From positions 3,662,001 through 3,726,000 of the forward strand of contig NZ_CP107030.1 in the NCBI RefSeq assembly GCF_027474825.1: a stretch of DNA of 64,000 nt, written 5' to 3'. The translations under genes were made by a program, and so were the position numbers. Source of the DNA: Maribacter halichondriae. GTDB lineage: Bacteria; Bacteroidota; Bacteroidia; Flavobacteriales; Flavobacteriaceae. Positions 35,121-45,141 of the stretch are shown piece by piece (within the stretch, counting starts at the first letter, position 1; every line of letters begins with the position of its first letter). Below the pieces are notes generated by a model that worked only from the letters and a program-made list of their open reading frames with translations, searched no databases and was not told the origin of the DNA.

Positions 35121-35600
35121 TGGCCACCGCAAATAAAAATTTATCGGTTTACGATAAGACTACGATCCCAAATGCGAAGCAACTTCGATTTGGGATCGTT
35201 GTTTCTGAATGGAACCATGAAATTACCGAAGGATTATTTACGGGTGCTAAAGAAGCACTTCTCGATTGTAGCGCACAAGAGAAAAACATAATCCGTTGGA
35301 ACGTGCCCGGAAGTTTTGAGCTCACCTTCGGGTGTAAAAAAATGATTGCCGAGCAAAAGGTCGATGCGGTAATTGCCATCGGTAGCGTAATTAGGGAGGA
35401 CCAAACATTTTGACTTTGTTTGCAGCGCCGCGGCCCAAGGGATAAAGGACCTTAATGTGCAGCTTGATATTCCTGTGATTTTCTGCGTACTTACCGACAA
35501 TACACTTCAGCAAGCCCAAGAACGAAGTGGCGGTAAACATGGTAATAAGGGCACCGAGGCGGCTATTGCCGCTATCAAAATGGCCGTGCTTGGAAAATAA
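35120..35600 (+). CDS. ribH: 6,7-dimethyl-8-ribityllumazine synthase (frameshifted)
   Basis: RibH makes the direct precursor of riboflavin. The start shows [26 protein letters not shown], the middle [15 protein letters not shown], and the end [31 protein letters not shown] (in parts). The frame is lost near 35400 in the catalytic loop: VIGSVIR is followed by a different frame reading [18 protein letters not shown] two-base loss within what should be [13 protein letters not shown] explains it, and the catalytic histidine is still encoded. Corrected length is about 160 residues. It is coupled to the TPR gene by a TAATG overlap. Confidence 0.93.
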
Positions 35601-35756
35601 ATTCTAAGTCCGACTTCTCGCCGCGCATTATAAATTGTAAATCGTATTTCGCACTTCCAGTTTCTAACCTCATATTTCGTACCTCAAAGAAACGTGTTAA
35701 CAAATTTTGGCTTTCCGAATACGGCATATTTTTTGATTTTGAGTAACTTTGAATCA

Positions 35757-36056
35757 ATGGGAATGTTATCAAAATTTACAAGACTCCGCGGAAATAAGAA
35801 GTATAACTATACGCCTCGTTACTTTGATGATAAAGGCAAGGGCAATCCCTATAAACTGGAACATAAGTTCGATGAATTCAGAACTACGGTAGACGCACCG
35901 CGCGGGTTAAAAGGTAAATTCGGCAATGCGATGTCCGATATGCGTCGTGAGGGAGACCGTAATCTAAAAATTCGAATGCTTATCATATTGGCCGTATTAA
36001 TTCTCATCGTACTCTATGTCCTAGATTTCGATCTATCTATCTTCTTCTCTAAATAA
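35757..36056 (+). CDS. Small membrane protein between ribH and mutL
   Basis: This protein of about 99 residues has a basic N-terminal half (FTRLRGNKKYNYTPRYFDDKGKGNPY) and a single C-terminal membrane segment (MLIILAVLILIVLYVLDFDL). Similar proteins at this position in flavobacteria have been labelled riboflavin synthase beta subunit, probably because of their neighbour rather than any shown activity. I chose ATG 35757; an alternative is ATG 35763. Its stop overlaps the mutL start (TAATG), so the two are coupled. Confidence 0.75.
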   Translation: MGMLSKFTRLRGNKKYNYTPRYFDDKGKGNPYKLEHKFDEFRTTVDAPRGLKGKFGNAMSDMRREGDRNLKIRMLIILAVLILIVLYVLDFDLSIFFSK

Positions 36057-37901
36057 TGGCGGATATTATCAAACTTTTGCCGGATCACGTTGCCAATCAG
36101 ATTGCGGCCGGTGAGGTAGTGCAACGACCTGCTTCGGTGGTAAAAGAACTTCTCGAAAATGCCATAGATGCTGGTGCCAACACGATAAAACTGATTGTAA
36201 AGGACGGAGGCAAGAATCTAATCCATGTGGTCGATAACGGTATAGGAATGAGCGAAACCGACGCCCGCCTTAGTTTTGAGCGACATGCCACTTCGAAAAT
36301 CCGTCAAGCGGAAGACCTATTTAAGTTGGACACCAAAGGTTTTAGGGGAGAGGCCTTGGCTTCCATTGCGGCGATCGCGCATGTAGAGATGCAGACCAAG
36401 ACCGAAAATACCGAGGTCGGAACACATTTGAAAATCGAAGGAAGTTCCATTGTTTTCCAAGAGGTCACGGTAACACCGAAGGGAACATCCATAGCGGTTA
36501 AAAATCTTTTTTTTAACATTCCTGCGAGACGTAATTTTTTAAAATCGAACCAGGTCGAGCTTCGGCATATTGTCGATGAGTTCCATCGCGTTGCTTTGGC
36601 GCATCCTAACATTGCATTTCATTTTTATAATAATGGAAGCGAACTTTTTAATTTGCCCCAAGCCAATCACAGACAGCGTATCGTACATGTTTTTGGCTCG
36701 AAGACCAATCCTAAATTGGTTCCGGTGCAAGAAGAGACCCAAGTAGTCAAAATCTCGGGCTATATCTCAAAACCGGAATTTGCAAAAAAGAGCAGGGGAG
36801 AGCAGTTTTTCTTTGTCAACAATCGATTTATCAAAAGTCCGTATCTGCACCATGCTGTTCTTGCGGCCTTCGAAGGCTTGATACGCCCCGATAGCTATCC
36901 AGGTTATTTTCTTTATTTGGAGGTTGATCCAGGTACGATCGATATCAATATCCATCCGACCAAAACAGAGGTCAAGTTCGACGATGAACATACTTTATAT
37001 GCTATTTTACGGTCTACCATAAAGCATAGTCTCGGTCAATTCAATGTGGTTCCATCCCTTGATTTTGAACAAGACCAGAATCTTGAAACACCGTACGCCT
37101 ACAAAGATAAGAATGCCGTGCTACCCGGTGTTACGGTCGATTCTGGATTTAATCCATTCAAGGAAGAAAGACGTTCTGTGACCAGTGCGACCTATAAAAA
37201 GGAGCGCGGAAGAAGCTGGGAAAGTATGTATATCGGGCTCGAAACTATGGATACCGATGAGGCCTTTGGAAGTATCCGCGTCGAATCGGACTCCATTACC
37301 GGATCGATTTTCGAGGGCCAACAGGATAGCATGGAGTCGGTCGCGACTACGTTTCAGCTTCGTAGAAAGTATATCGTTACTACTATAAAATCCGGAATGG
37401 TCGTTATCGATCAGAGTCGAGCTCACCAAAGGGTGCTTTATGAAAAAATTTTTGCGCAACGGCACCGTGAAACATACCGTAAGTCAACAATTGTTATTTC
37501 CTTTAGCGCTCTCATTCTCCAAGTCTGACGTAACTTTGCTGAACGATATTAAGGATAGCCTCATTACTATGGGCTTTGTTTTCGGTAGCATAAACGAAGA
37601 TTTGGTAGAAGTGACCGGTGTTCCGGTTTTGGTGACAGAGAGTGAGGTGGGTATGGTTCTAGATCAATTGATCAGTGATTATCAGATGCAGGTCAGTGGA
37701 CAAAATTTTTCCCAAACCGATATTATTTCAAAGACTTTGGCGAAAACCCTGTCGGTAAAGACGGGCGAAGTATTGGACAGTGAATCGCAATTGGCCCTGG
37801 TCAACGACTTGTTCGCTTGTAAGGAATCACAGGTGAGTCCGTTCAACAAACCGGTATATATTACCATTACCGAAAATGATATCGACAAAAAATTTATTTA
37901 G
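36056..37901 (+). CDS. mutL: DNA mismatch repair protein MutL (frameshifted)
   Basis: MutL links mismatch recognition by MutS to strand repair. The GHKL ATPase domain shows IAAGEVVQRPASVVKELLENAIDAGA, VVDNGIGM and FRGEALASIAAI; GTSIAVKNLFFNIPARRNFLK and the FFVNNRFIKSP block follow. The frame breaks near 37445, where one extra A in a run makes YEKIFAQR instead of YEKFLRNGTVKHTVS. The corrected length of about 614 residues is normal. No metal-binding endonuclease motif DQHAxxER is intact: the sequence reads DQSRAHQRVLYEK, which still leaves the role of the C-terminal domain open. Confidence 0.94.
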
Positions 37902-38647
37902 ATGGCAAGACTCACAGAGGCAATAAAACACCTGCTCATCATCAATGTGCTCTTTTTCGTTGCGACTTCGCTTTATGGCGATCAGATGTACGAGTGGTTT
38001 GCACTGCATTTTCCTAAAAACGATAGTTTTCAGATATGGCAGATCGTAACACATATGTTCATGCACGGTGGCTTGATGCATATCGGTTTCAATATGTTCG
38101 CCCTTTGGATGTTCGGATCGCCCGTGGAGCAGAGCTTGGGAAAGAATCGTTTTTTGTTCCTATATTTTTCTGCAGGATTAGGGGCGATGTTATTTCAGTT
38201 GGGATACTATTATTTTAATTTTCTCCTGCCTTTTCCGAGTTGATCGATTCAGGATTGAATAATAACCAAATTTTACAAATGTTGGCAACAAATGAAACCA
38301 TTGGGGATTTGGATACTACCCAAATTTCGAATTTGCGGGAAATATTCCCCATTTATAACGCTTCGATGGTCGGAGCTTCAGGGTGTATTATGGGGGTGCT
38401 GGCCGCATTTGGTATGATGAATCCGGAGGCGAAACTGATGTTGATATTTTTGCCAATTCCTATAAAAGCGAAATATTTTATTCCCGGAATTATTTTACTG
38501 GATGTTATTTCTGCCATTACAGGGCAATCGTTTTTCAGTCCCAGCAACACGGCGTATATGGCGCATGTCGGTGGTGCGGTAATCGGTTTTCTCACCATGT
38601 GGTATTGGAAAAGCAATAGTTTTAGCAACCGAAGATGGGACAAATGA
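37902..38647 (+). CDS. Rhomboid family intramembrane serine protease 1 (frameshifted)
   Basis: The corrected protein of about 248 residues is a GlpG-type rhomboid. The first half has IVTHMFMHGGLMHIGFNMFALWMFG, the second the catalytic serine in VGASGCIMGVLAAFG and the histidine in MAHVGGAVIGFL. The frame is lost near 38228: FNFLLPFPS then stop, while the next frame reads AFSELIDSGLNNNQ; one missing base explains it. It starts directly after the mutL stop and its own stop overlaps the start of a second rhomboid gene (ATGA). Confidence 0.9.
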
Positions 38648-39516
38648 CCAGTGGAAATCTTAAATATCAATTCGCGAGATTAAGTGTCGCCGAAAAATTG
38701 ATCGCCATCAATGTGGTTGTCTTTATCATCAACGCTTTGGTACCTTTTCTTCTGGGCATTTCAAAAAGTACTATCGATGAATGGTTTCATCTGCCCAAAG
38801 ACTTTTTCGATTTTCTAGGGCAGCCTTGGTCATTGGTTACCTATTCCTTTTTTCATGGAGGATTGGGCCATATTTTTTGGAACATGTTGTTGCTCTACTT
38901 CTCAGGACGGATTTTCTTAAACCTTTTTGGTCCAAAACGTTTTATCACGGTATACTTTTTAGGGGTTATTTTCGGGGGATTGCTTTTTCTTTTGAGCTAT
39001 AATGTATTACCCGGTCTCTTGGGAAACAACACGGCGCTTATAGGGGCCTCCGCAGGTGTCACCGCTATTCTTATATTCGTATGTACCTATATTCCCAACC
39101 AAGAAGTGCGTATCATCTTTTTAAATGTCAAACTTTGGCAGGTCGGCGTTTTTGTGGTCTTGATCGATTTGATTCAAATGCCCATGGGCAATGCCGGGGG
39201 GCATTTGGCGCATTTGGGAGGGGCGGCCTTGGGGTATGTGTACGCACGCCAATTACTCAATGGCAGGGATATCGGCGAGGGATTTACGAAATTTATCGAT
39301 GGTCTTTCGAACCTATTCAAGAAAAAAGAAAAGAAAGCACCCTTGCGAACGGTACATCGAAAGAAAAAAGTTACCCAACCCAGCAAAGCTGAATATGACA
39401 GGCAAAGTCACCAACGAAAAATAGATTCTATTTTGGATAAAATAAGTAAGTCTGGCTATGAAAGTCTTTCAAAGGCCGAAAAAGATTTCTTGTTCAAAGC
39501 GGGTAAAGAAGATTGA
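38644..39516 (+). CDS. Rhomboid family intramembrane serine protease 2
   Basis: This intact rhomboid of about 290 residues has YSFFHGGLGHIFWNMLLLYFSG, the catalytic serine in IGASAGVTAILI and the histidine in GGHLAHLGGAALGYVYARQL. A basic cytoplasmic tail (FKKKEKKAPLRTVHRKKK) and the end YESLSKAEKDFLFKAGKED follow; this tail is typical for flavobacterial homologues. I chose ATG 38644, which overlaps the previous stop by the ATGA pattern; ATG 38635 is possible. A hairpin element follows four bases after the stop. Confidence 0.92.
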   Translation: MTSGNLKYQFARLSVAEKLIAINVVVFIINALVPFLLGISKSTIDEWFHLPKDFFDFLGQPWSLVTYSFFHGGLGHIFWNMLLLYFSGRIFLNLFGPKRFITVYFLGVIFGGLLFLLSYNVLPGLLGNNTALIGASAGVTAILIFVCTYIPNQEVRIIFLNVKLWQVGVFVVLIDLIQMPMGNAGGHLAHLGGAALGYVYARQLLNGRDIGEGFTKFIDGLSNLFKKKEKKAPLRTVHRKKKVTQPSKAEYDRQSHQRKIDSILDKISKSGYESLSKAEKDFLFKAGKED

Positions 39517-39519
39517 TTT

Positions 39520-39685
39520 AATGAAGTCATTTAAACTTTTTCTTTTACCTGCAAATTTCACATTTTGCACCCTAATTTTGCCATTTTTGATTACCGTAGC
39601 TATGGCTATGCTACTAAAAAATAACTTCATTAGGGCACAAAAGCCGAAATTCTCGGTTCCAAACAAAAAATTTAGATGACTTCAA
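39520..39685. repeat. 166-bp hairpin element, copy 3 (divergent)
   Basis: AATGAAGTCATTTAAA and TTTAGATGACTTCAAT are the outer arms, and GCACCCTAATTTT faces ATTAGGGCAC further in. The centre, ACCGTAGCTATGGCTATGCT, is shared with the copies at 24826 and 30385, although the arms differ. The right arm overlaps the start of the next gene. Confidence 0.75.
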
Positions 39686-40725
39686 TGACTTCATGGCGAG
39701 GGTTATCCCTATTCAACAAAATTGTTTTTTTGGTCAATGGCTTTGTAGCCTTGCCGTTGTTTTTGGCAAGCTTTACCCCTTATGTTCCGATACATAAATT
39801 CCCCGCCCTGTCATTCTTGGGCTTGGCCGTTCCGGTTTTGGTAGTCGCCAATCTAATTTTTGTCATCTACTGGCTCTTAAGCCATCGACGATTTGCATTA
39901 TTATCGGTGATAGTTTTGGTCATAGGTTTTTTTGCATTGGGAAACTTTATTAGACCTCCATTTGCGGGAAATGAAAACCTTGATGAGCAAGACCTCCGCA
40001 TTATGACCTTTAACGTCAGGGGTTTCAACGGATATAAAGATATGGATGACAAAGCCATTAATTTGGCTACCGAGGCTTTTGTGATTGGAGAAAATGCGGA
40101 TATTGTCTGTTTGCAGGAAGTGGGAAATATTGACAAGGATGAATATACGACCTATCCGTATAGATATGTCCAGAACAGTAGGGATTACGAGCGGGTACGA
40201 CTCGGCATCTTATCGAAATATCCGATTATTGATGCACAAATCCTGAATTTTCCCGATACCTATAATAGTGGATCTTATGCCGATATCTTGTACAAAAACG
40301 ATACCCTACGTATTTATAGCCTACATCTCCAATCCTTGGGTATTACACCAGGTAAGGGAGTCATTAAAAGTAGCTCTTCCGAGAAATTGTACAAACAATT
40401 GACCGGTTTTTTCAAGAAACAAGAAGATCAGGCAAAATATGTTGTGGAACATGCAAGTTGGGTGAATTACAAAACGATTATTTGTGGTGATTTCAACAAC
40501 TCGCAATTTTCACGTACGTATAAAATTCTGCATCAAAATAGGTCGGATAGTTTTAAGGAGCAGGGCCAAGGTTATGGACGAACCTTTATATTTCATGGTG
40601 TTCCCGTACGGATCGATTTTATTTTGGCCGACCCGCAATTGGAGGTGACGGGTCACAAGAATTACGATATAGAATATTCAGATCATTTTCCAATAATGGC
40701 CTCATTTCGATTGAATGGCGAGTAA
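39676..40725 (+). CDS. Membrane endonuclease/exonuclease/phosphatase family protein
   Basis: The 349-residue protein has three N-terminal membrane segments (about residues 13-32, 40-62 and 70-90) followed by an EEP-fold domain. Motifs are LRIMTFNVRGFNGYKD, ADIVCLQEVG, YSLHLQS, IICGDFNNSQFS and EYSDHFPIMA, which cover the metal and catalytic residues. The family includes nucleases and phospholipid phosphatases; the substrate is not defined. The start at 39676 lies in the right arm of a hairpin element; in-frame ATGs at 39685 or 39694 are alternatives. Its end overlaps the opposite-strand gene by 24 bases. Confidence 0.86.
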   Translation: MTSMTSWRGLSLFNKIVFLVNGFVALPLFLASFTPYVPIHKFPALSFLGLAVPVLVVANLIFVIYWLLSHRRFALLSVIVLVIGFFALGNFIRPPFAGNENLDEQDLRIMTFNVRGFNGYKDMDDKAINLATEAFVIGENADIVCLQEVGNIDKDEYTTYPYRYVQNSRDYERVRLGILSKYPIIDAQILNFPDTYNSGSYADILYKNDTLRIYSLHLQSLGITPGKGVIKSSSSEKLYKQLTGFFKKQEDQAKYVVEHASWVNYKTIICGDFNNSQFSRTYKILHQNRSDSFKEQGQGYGRTFIFHGVPVRIDFILADPQLEVTGHKNYDIEYSDHFPIMASFRLNGE

Positions 40726-41028
40726 CCAACAATCCGCAAGATCGGCGATAATATGAATGATGAGGGCAAGTCCGAACAAGCGTGTTTTCTTAAAGATGAA
40801 TAAAACCAAATAACATATGATTGCGAAATAGCTATGTAGCGGATGATAGCCTATACTGCAACGTTGCGGATCGAATATGGGGTTTGCGATAAGATGATCT
40901 ACATCTATAATGATTCCTGCAAGAAGTATTAGAATTGCCACCATTCTTTTCTCCTTCGGAAAGAAGGAAAATCCGATTGCTACAGGAACCAAAAAATGAA
41001 TTCCGTAATGGATTAAAAACCTAAGCAT
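40702..41028 (-). CDS. DUF6122-like small membrane protein
   Basis: This 108-residue protein has about four membrane segments, with AGIIIDVDHLIANPIFDPQRCSIGYHPLHSY between them. The D-x-D-H and H-x-L-H residues recall YdjM-type membrane metal-dependent hydrolases, in a shortened form. The pattern matches what I know as DUF6122, with no proven function. The C-terminal codons overlap the end of the convergent EEP gene, and its start overlaps the WbqC-family stop by eight bases. Confidence 0.78.
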   Translation of the reverse strand: MLRFLIHYGIHFLVPVAIGFSFFPKEKRMVAILILLAGIIIDVDHLIANPIFDPQRCSIGYHPLHSYFAIICYLVLFIFKKTRLFGLALIIHIIADLADCWLLAIQSK

Positions 41029-41653
41029 TCAATGAAGGTAGCGATTGACTTTGAAGATAAGATAGGGTATTCGTTCCTTCATTGAACAAAAGATCCAAAA
41101 TACTGGCATTTTCTACAAAGCCATGCCGGTCACCAAAGACTTGGGTATAGGGTGATTGTTCAATAGCAATAGTTTTCTTCGCATTTACCAAAGAACGTCC
41201 GTCAATATAATTTTTCGGTGATACTTCATAGATCTGGGTCTTGACTGTTGGCATTTGAATTTGAAGGCATTCACATACGATTTCAATGGTTCTTAGATTT
41301 AAATCCATTAAAAATTCTTGTTTTTTATCGAATAAGCTCACTAGGTCATCTTCATAATATTCAAAAAATGGAGAGGTTCTATAAGCGGTTTCCAAGGTGC
41401 GCCAATGCTGTCGTTGCCATGGGTAGGTATTGTCAACTTTTACATCTTTATATTTCTGCCGTCCTTGGTTTCCGCCCACATGACATATGGGAATATTGAG
41501 TACGTGTAGACCTCGATCATTACAGATATGGCAACGATTGCGAAAGGTCTGTTTTTGATAATTGTCAGCTGCCTCCCAAACGATTTCATGTTGAACCATA
41601 GTAGCGAAGCTTGCGATATTGGGAAAATAGGTAGGGTGTAGGAGGGTTTTCAC
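41021..41653 (-). CDS. WbqC family protein
   Basis: The 210-residue protein belongs to the WbqC-like family, often found near lipopolysaccharide or housekeeping genes, with unproved enzymatic role. Typical blocks are LLHPTYFPNIASFATMVQ, NRCHICNDRGLHVLNIPI, KDVKVDNTYPWQRQHWRTLETAYRTSPFFEYYEDDL (in parts) and FGDRHGFVENASILDLLFNEG. It follows lepB on the same strand, in an order (lepB, WbqC, DUF6122) conserved in flavobacteria. Confidence 0.85.
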   Translation of the reverse strand: MKTLLHPTYFPNIASFATMVQHEIVWEAADNYQKQTFRNRCHICNDRGLHVLNIPICHVGGNQGRQKYKDVKVDNTYPWQRQHWRTLETAYRTSPFFEYYEDDLVSLFDKKQEFLMDLNLRTIEIVCECLQIQMPTVKTQIYEVSPKNYIDGRSLVNAKKTIAIEQSPYTQVFGDRHGFVENASILDLLFNEGTNTLSYLQSQSLPSLNA

Positions 41654-41765
41654 GATTCAAGTTCAAAAATAAAATACAAATTCAACTACAAAAATCAAGT
41701 CCAAAAAACTTTAGGGGTTTATTATTTTAAAAAAAAGTTTATGAGTTTAGAAAAAACTAATTTGT

Positions 41766-41831
41766 CCACTTACCACTTACCACTTACCACTTACCACTTA
41801 CCACTTACCACTTACCACTTACCACCACTTA
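41766..41831. repeat. Heptanucleotide tandem array at the lepB stop
   Basis: About nine copies of CCACTTA (TAAGTGG on the gene strand) run from 41766 to the lepB stop codon; the stop TAA itself falls inside the last unit after a three-base slip. Confidence 0.93.
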
Positions 41832-43592
41832 CTGACTACTTTTTTTACGTTTTTTCCAAAAGTAATCACCGATAAAATAGAGTGCGAGCGCAATCAAGAA
41901 GTATCTGAAGTATGAAACAGGATCACCACTCCCATGAACCGTAGTAAAAATTCGGTCCCAACGCGGTTTCCATTTCCAAGGTGGATTTACATTTAGTCCT
42001 TTCGCATCCTTAAAATTATCGAAGCTTAACCAAATAAATATAGGTGTGCCTACGATGTGGTTTTCAGGAACATAGCCCCATGCGCGGCTGTCCTCCGAAT
42101 GATCGCGGTTATCGCCCATCATCCAATAATAGTCTTGTTTGAAGGTGTAGCTATCAGCCACCTCACCGTTTATCACGACCTGGTTGCCCTTCACGCTGAC
42201 CTTGTTTCGCTCATACTCTCGAATTATCTTTTTATATAGGGGTAGCACCTTTAAATTTAGCGAAACCGTAGTCCCGGCCTTCGGAATATAGATAGGGCCC
42301 ATTTGGTCGTAGTTCCATGGGTAATCTGGACTTTGAGGGAAAAGATTTATGCCTCTTTTTCCGACGGGCTCGACTACTCTGACCACAGAATCAATAGCAC
42401 TACTGTTTCTAAGCTGTTGTACCATTTCGTTCGTCAAGGTGGCCTGTCTCGCGCGACCCGTTTCCTCGGTAAGGGCAATACCATATTTGCGGATTGCCTC
42501 TATCGGAATCCCTTGGTTTTTGGTAATCAACTCAAATTTACCATCGGCTCTTTTGTTGAAACCTAAAATATATTCGTTGACAATATTGGCTTGATCTTGA
42601 TTCAGTCCCGCTACGACAAATGTGCGGTTGAATTCCTCGACACCAACTTCTTGTAGCAGTTTGGAGGAAACCCCTTTATTGGAATATACCATATAATCGT
42701 ATTGTGCCTTTGCCCTATCGGGAAGTTCCAATTGTTTTCCATTGATAAACACATAACCATCCCTGACTTCAAGAGAATCACCCGGCAACCCAACGCAACG
42801 TTTTACGTAATTCGATTTTTTGTCGATGGGTTTGCGAATTCCTTCTTCTTTTTTGAAAAAGTAACGTACGGTATCGGCAGGCCAACTAAAGACGACGATT
42901 TCATTTCTTTTAATTTTCTTAAAGCCCGGCAACCTGAAATAAGGAAGTTGTAATTTATTCTTCCATGAAGTTTTATACTCGTCCCTATCGACTTCCGCAA
43001 GATAGGAAGGGATTCCTAAAACGGGTAAGGTATCATGGACCATAGGCGCCGCAACGGTCGTCATGGGTGCTCGAGCTCCATAATGAAATTTACTTACAAA
43101 AAGCAGGTCTCCGATACGTAGCGTACGTTCCAAAGAACCGGTAGGTATTACGTAGGGCTGAATAAAATAGGTATGGACCAATGTCGCCGCTACAATGGCA
43201 AATACAATTGAACTGACCCATTCGCCGGCGGCTGAACGGGGTTGTAGACTGCGGTCTTTTATATGTTGAACATCCAACATATAGTTGACGTAGTAAATGT
43301 AAAAACCTAAGGTCAATATGACCAACCAGGTTTCTAAAAGGCTATGGCGACCAAAACTTCGAATGGTCTCGACCCAAATAACCGGGAACATCAACAAATT
43401 GATTATGGGAATGAACAACAAAATAACCCACCATTTCGGCCGATTGATGATTTGCATCAAAACAATCGCATTATAGACCGGTATGGCTGCCTCCCAAGCT
43501 TTTCTACCCGCTTTCACATACAATTTCCAAGTACCCAGAAAATGAATGACCTGAACGATTAAAATAAATAGTATCCAACCTGTTGCGTCCAT
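41829..43592 (-). CDS. lepB: Signal peptidase I
   Basis: LepB removes signal peptides from exported proteins. This 587-residue form is long, as is common in Bacteroidota. An N-terminal part with about four membrane segments (residues 1-110, DUF5684-like) precedes the peptidase. The catalytic serine is Ser153 in VIPTGSLERTL, the lysine lies in SNYVKRCVGLPGDSLEV, and the conserved MMGDNRDHSEDSRAWG is present. An insertion of about 150 residues separates the blocks. A final membrane segment (YFRYFLIALALYFIGDYF) ends the protein. It is downstream of dapB on the same strand. Confidence 0.94.
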   Translation of the reverse strand: MDATGWILFILIVQVIHFLGTWKLYVKAGRKAWEAAIPVYNAIVLMQIINRPKWWVILLFIPIINLLMFPVIWVETIRSFGRHSLLETWLVILTLGFYIYYVNYMLDVQHIKDRSLQPRSAAGEWVSSIVFAIVAATLVHTYFIQPYVIPTGSLERTLRIGDLLFVSKFHYGARAPMTTVAAPMVHDTLPVLGIPSYLAEVDRDEYKTSWKNKLQLPYFRLPGFKKIKRNEIVVFSWPADTVRYFFKKEEGIRKPIDKKSNYVKRCVGLPGDSLEVRDGYVFINGKQLELPDRAKAQYDYMVYSNKGVSSKLLQEVGVEEFNRTFVVAGLNQDQANIVNEYILGFNKRADGKFELITKNQGIPIEAIRKYGIALTEETGRARQATLTNEMVQQLRNSSAIDSVVRVVEPVGKRGINLFPQSPDYPWNYDQMGPIYIPKAGTTVSLNLKVLPLYKKIIREYERNKVSVKGNQVVINGEVADSYTFKQDYYWMMGDNRDHSEDSRAWGYVPENHIVGTPIFIWLSFDNFKDAKGLNVNPPWKWKPRWDRIFTTVHGSGDPVSYFRYFLIALALYFIGDYFWKKRKKSSQ

Positions 43593-43772
43593 GTTGTTTA
43601 TGGTTTATATGTTGTTTGTGGTTTGGTGTTTTACTTAAGTTAAAAAGTAAATGAGTTAAATGAATTTGATTCAGAATATTCTTTCCAATAGTATTGTTCA
43701 CTGCCTACTGCAACTGTAAACTGCCTACTAACTTTTCAATTAAGCGTTTTTCAATAGAACATATTGTACACG

Positions 43773-44473
43773 TTAACCAAGGTTTAACACATCTTTCATT
43801 GTAAATACCCCTTTTTTGCCAATAATCCACTCGGCCGCTGTAATCGCTCCCAAGGCAAATCCCTCACGGTTATGAGCGATATGTTTTATTTCAATTTGGT
43901 CTACCGTACTGTCGTATGAAATACGGTGTGTTCCCGGAACCGAACCCATTCTTTTAGAAACAATCGGGATTTCATTTTCCTCGGCATGATCGAGTTTCCA
44001 GGAATCATACTCCGAATTTTTGATTATGCCTTCCGCCAAGGTAATGGCCGTGCCACTAGGTGCATCTAATTTTTGGGTATGGTGAATTTCTTCCATGGAA
44101 ACCGAATACTGCTTTAGGTGTTGCATCATTTTAGCGAGCTTTTTGTTTAGCTCAAAAAAGATATTTACGCCCAGACTGAAATTCGACGCATATATAAAAG
44201 CTCCCCCTTTTCCTCGCAGATTGAAACAGCTCTGTCATACTCGTTAAGCCATCCAGTGGTACCACAGATTACCGGAATGCCATGTTCCATACAGGCACTT
44301 ATATTGGCAAAGGCGGAATCAGGGGTGCTGAAATCTATGGCGACATCCATGTCGTCGAACTTCACCTCCTTGGTATCCACATCGATACGGGCGGCGATGG
44401 TATGCCCTCTCTCTTGGGCCAACATCTCAATCATTTTCCCCATCTTTCCATATCCGAACAAACCTATTCTCAT
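43773..44473 (-). CDS. dapB: 4-hydroxy-tetrahydrodipicolinate reductase DapB (frameshifted)
   Basis: DapB reduces dihydrodipicolinate in lysine and diaminopimelate synthesis. The start has the nucleotide loop IGLFGYGKMGKMIEMLA, then VAIDFSTPDSAF and VICGTTGWLNEY. The frame breaks near 44210, where one base is missing in the AAAAGGGGG run; the other frame reads GAFIYASNFSLGVNIFFEL, then VSMEEIHHTQKLDAPSGTAITLAEG with the active-site histidines and lysine. The corrected length of about 233 residues fits the short Bacteroidota form. It sits between DUF5683 and lepB. Confidence 0.93.
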
Positions 44474-44475
44474 CC

Positions 44476-45141
44476 TTAAAATTTTATTAGAAAGGCCAGA
44501 CCATAACTTGGGCTGTTGTTAACTGGGTTCAAATCGAGGTAAGGCCGCATATCCAAACTCAAATCATCATCTATATTGAATTGTTTTAGGTGGGCATCCA
44601 CATTCGCATCTACCACATTTAGGGCGTACATGGCAATCGTTACCAATAGCGCCAAGTCGCGATCCCTTTGAAAACGTTCCTGCGCATCTTGTAGTGCATC
44701 GGTCGATAGATCGGGTGTATCTGGAATTTCGCCGCCAGGATTTCGAGCATCCCAGAACTCATCATCCGTAAAACCGGCCTGTCTTCTTTTGAATGCCGAA
44801 CGGTAATCGTTGTATTTCCCATCGTTCCATAAATATGCATAAACCCCTGTGCCAATGACCGCATATACGATAGGCACTTTCCAATATCTTTTGTTGTAAA
44901 CTTGCCCCAGTCCCGGTAGGATTGCAGAATAGAAAGCGGCCTTACTCGGAGCCAATGGATTAATCACTTTTTTCTACTAGCAGCGAATCTTGAAATCGAA
45001 TACCTTCATTTTCAAGATCAGTCTGAAGCGAATCGACTTCTTGGTTTTGTTCCGGTTTTTTGGTAACCTCCTTCTTTTCCTGAGCCATGGCCGATATAGC
45101 AAAAAGAAGAAAAAAACGAATATGAATAGGTTTTTACCCAC
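44476..45141 (-). CDS. DUF5683 domain protein with signal peptide (two frameshifts)
   Basis: The protein contains the DUF5683 core NPLAPSKAAFYSAILPGLGQVYNKRYWKVPIVYAVIG (in parts), with two membrane segments, and ends NSPSYGLAFLIKF. Two compensating slips hide the N-terminus: a missing T in a T-run near 45108 and an extra A near 44975. With both fixed, GTG 45141 gives MGKNLFIFVFFFFFAISAMAQEKKEV, a clear signal peptide, and about 221 residues in all. Without correction only ATG 45088 or a later start is available. It overlaps the end of parB and is of unknown function. Confidence 0.78.

Noticed and set aside
35385..35420. Loss of the catalytic histidine in RibH
   Set aside because: The second frame reads KHFDFVC, so the histidine is present and only the frame is disturbed by about two bases.
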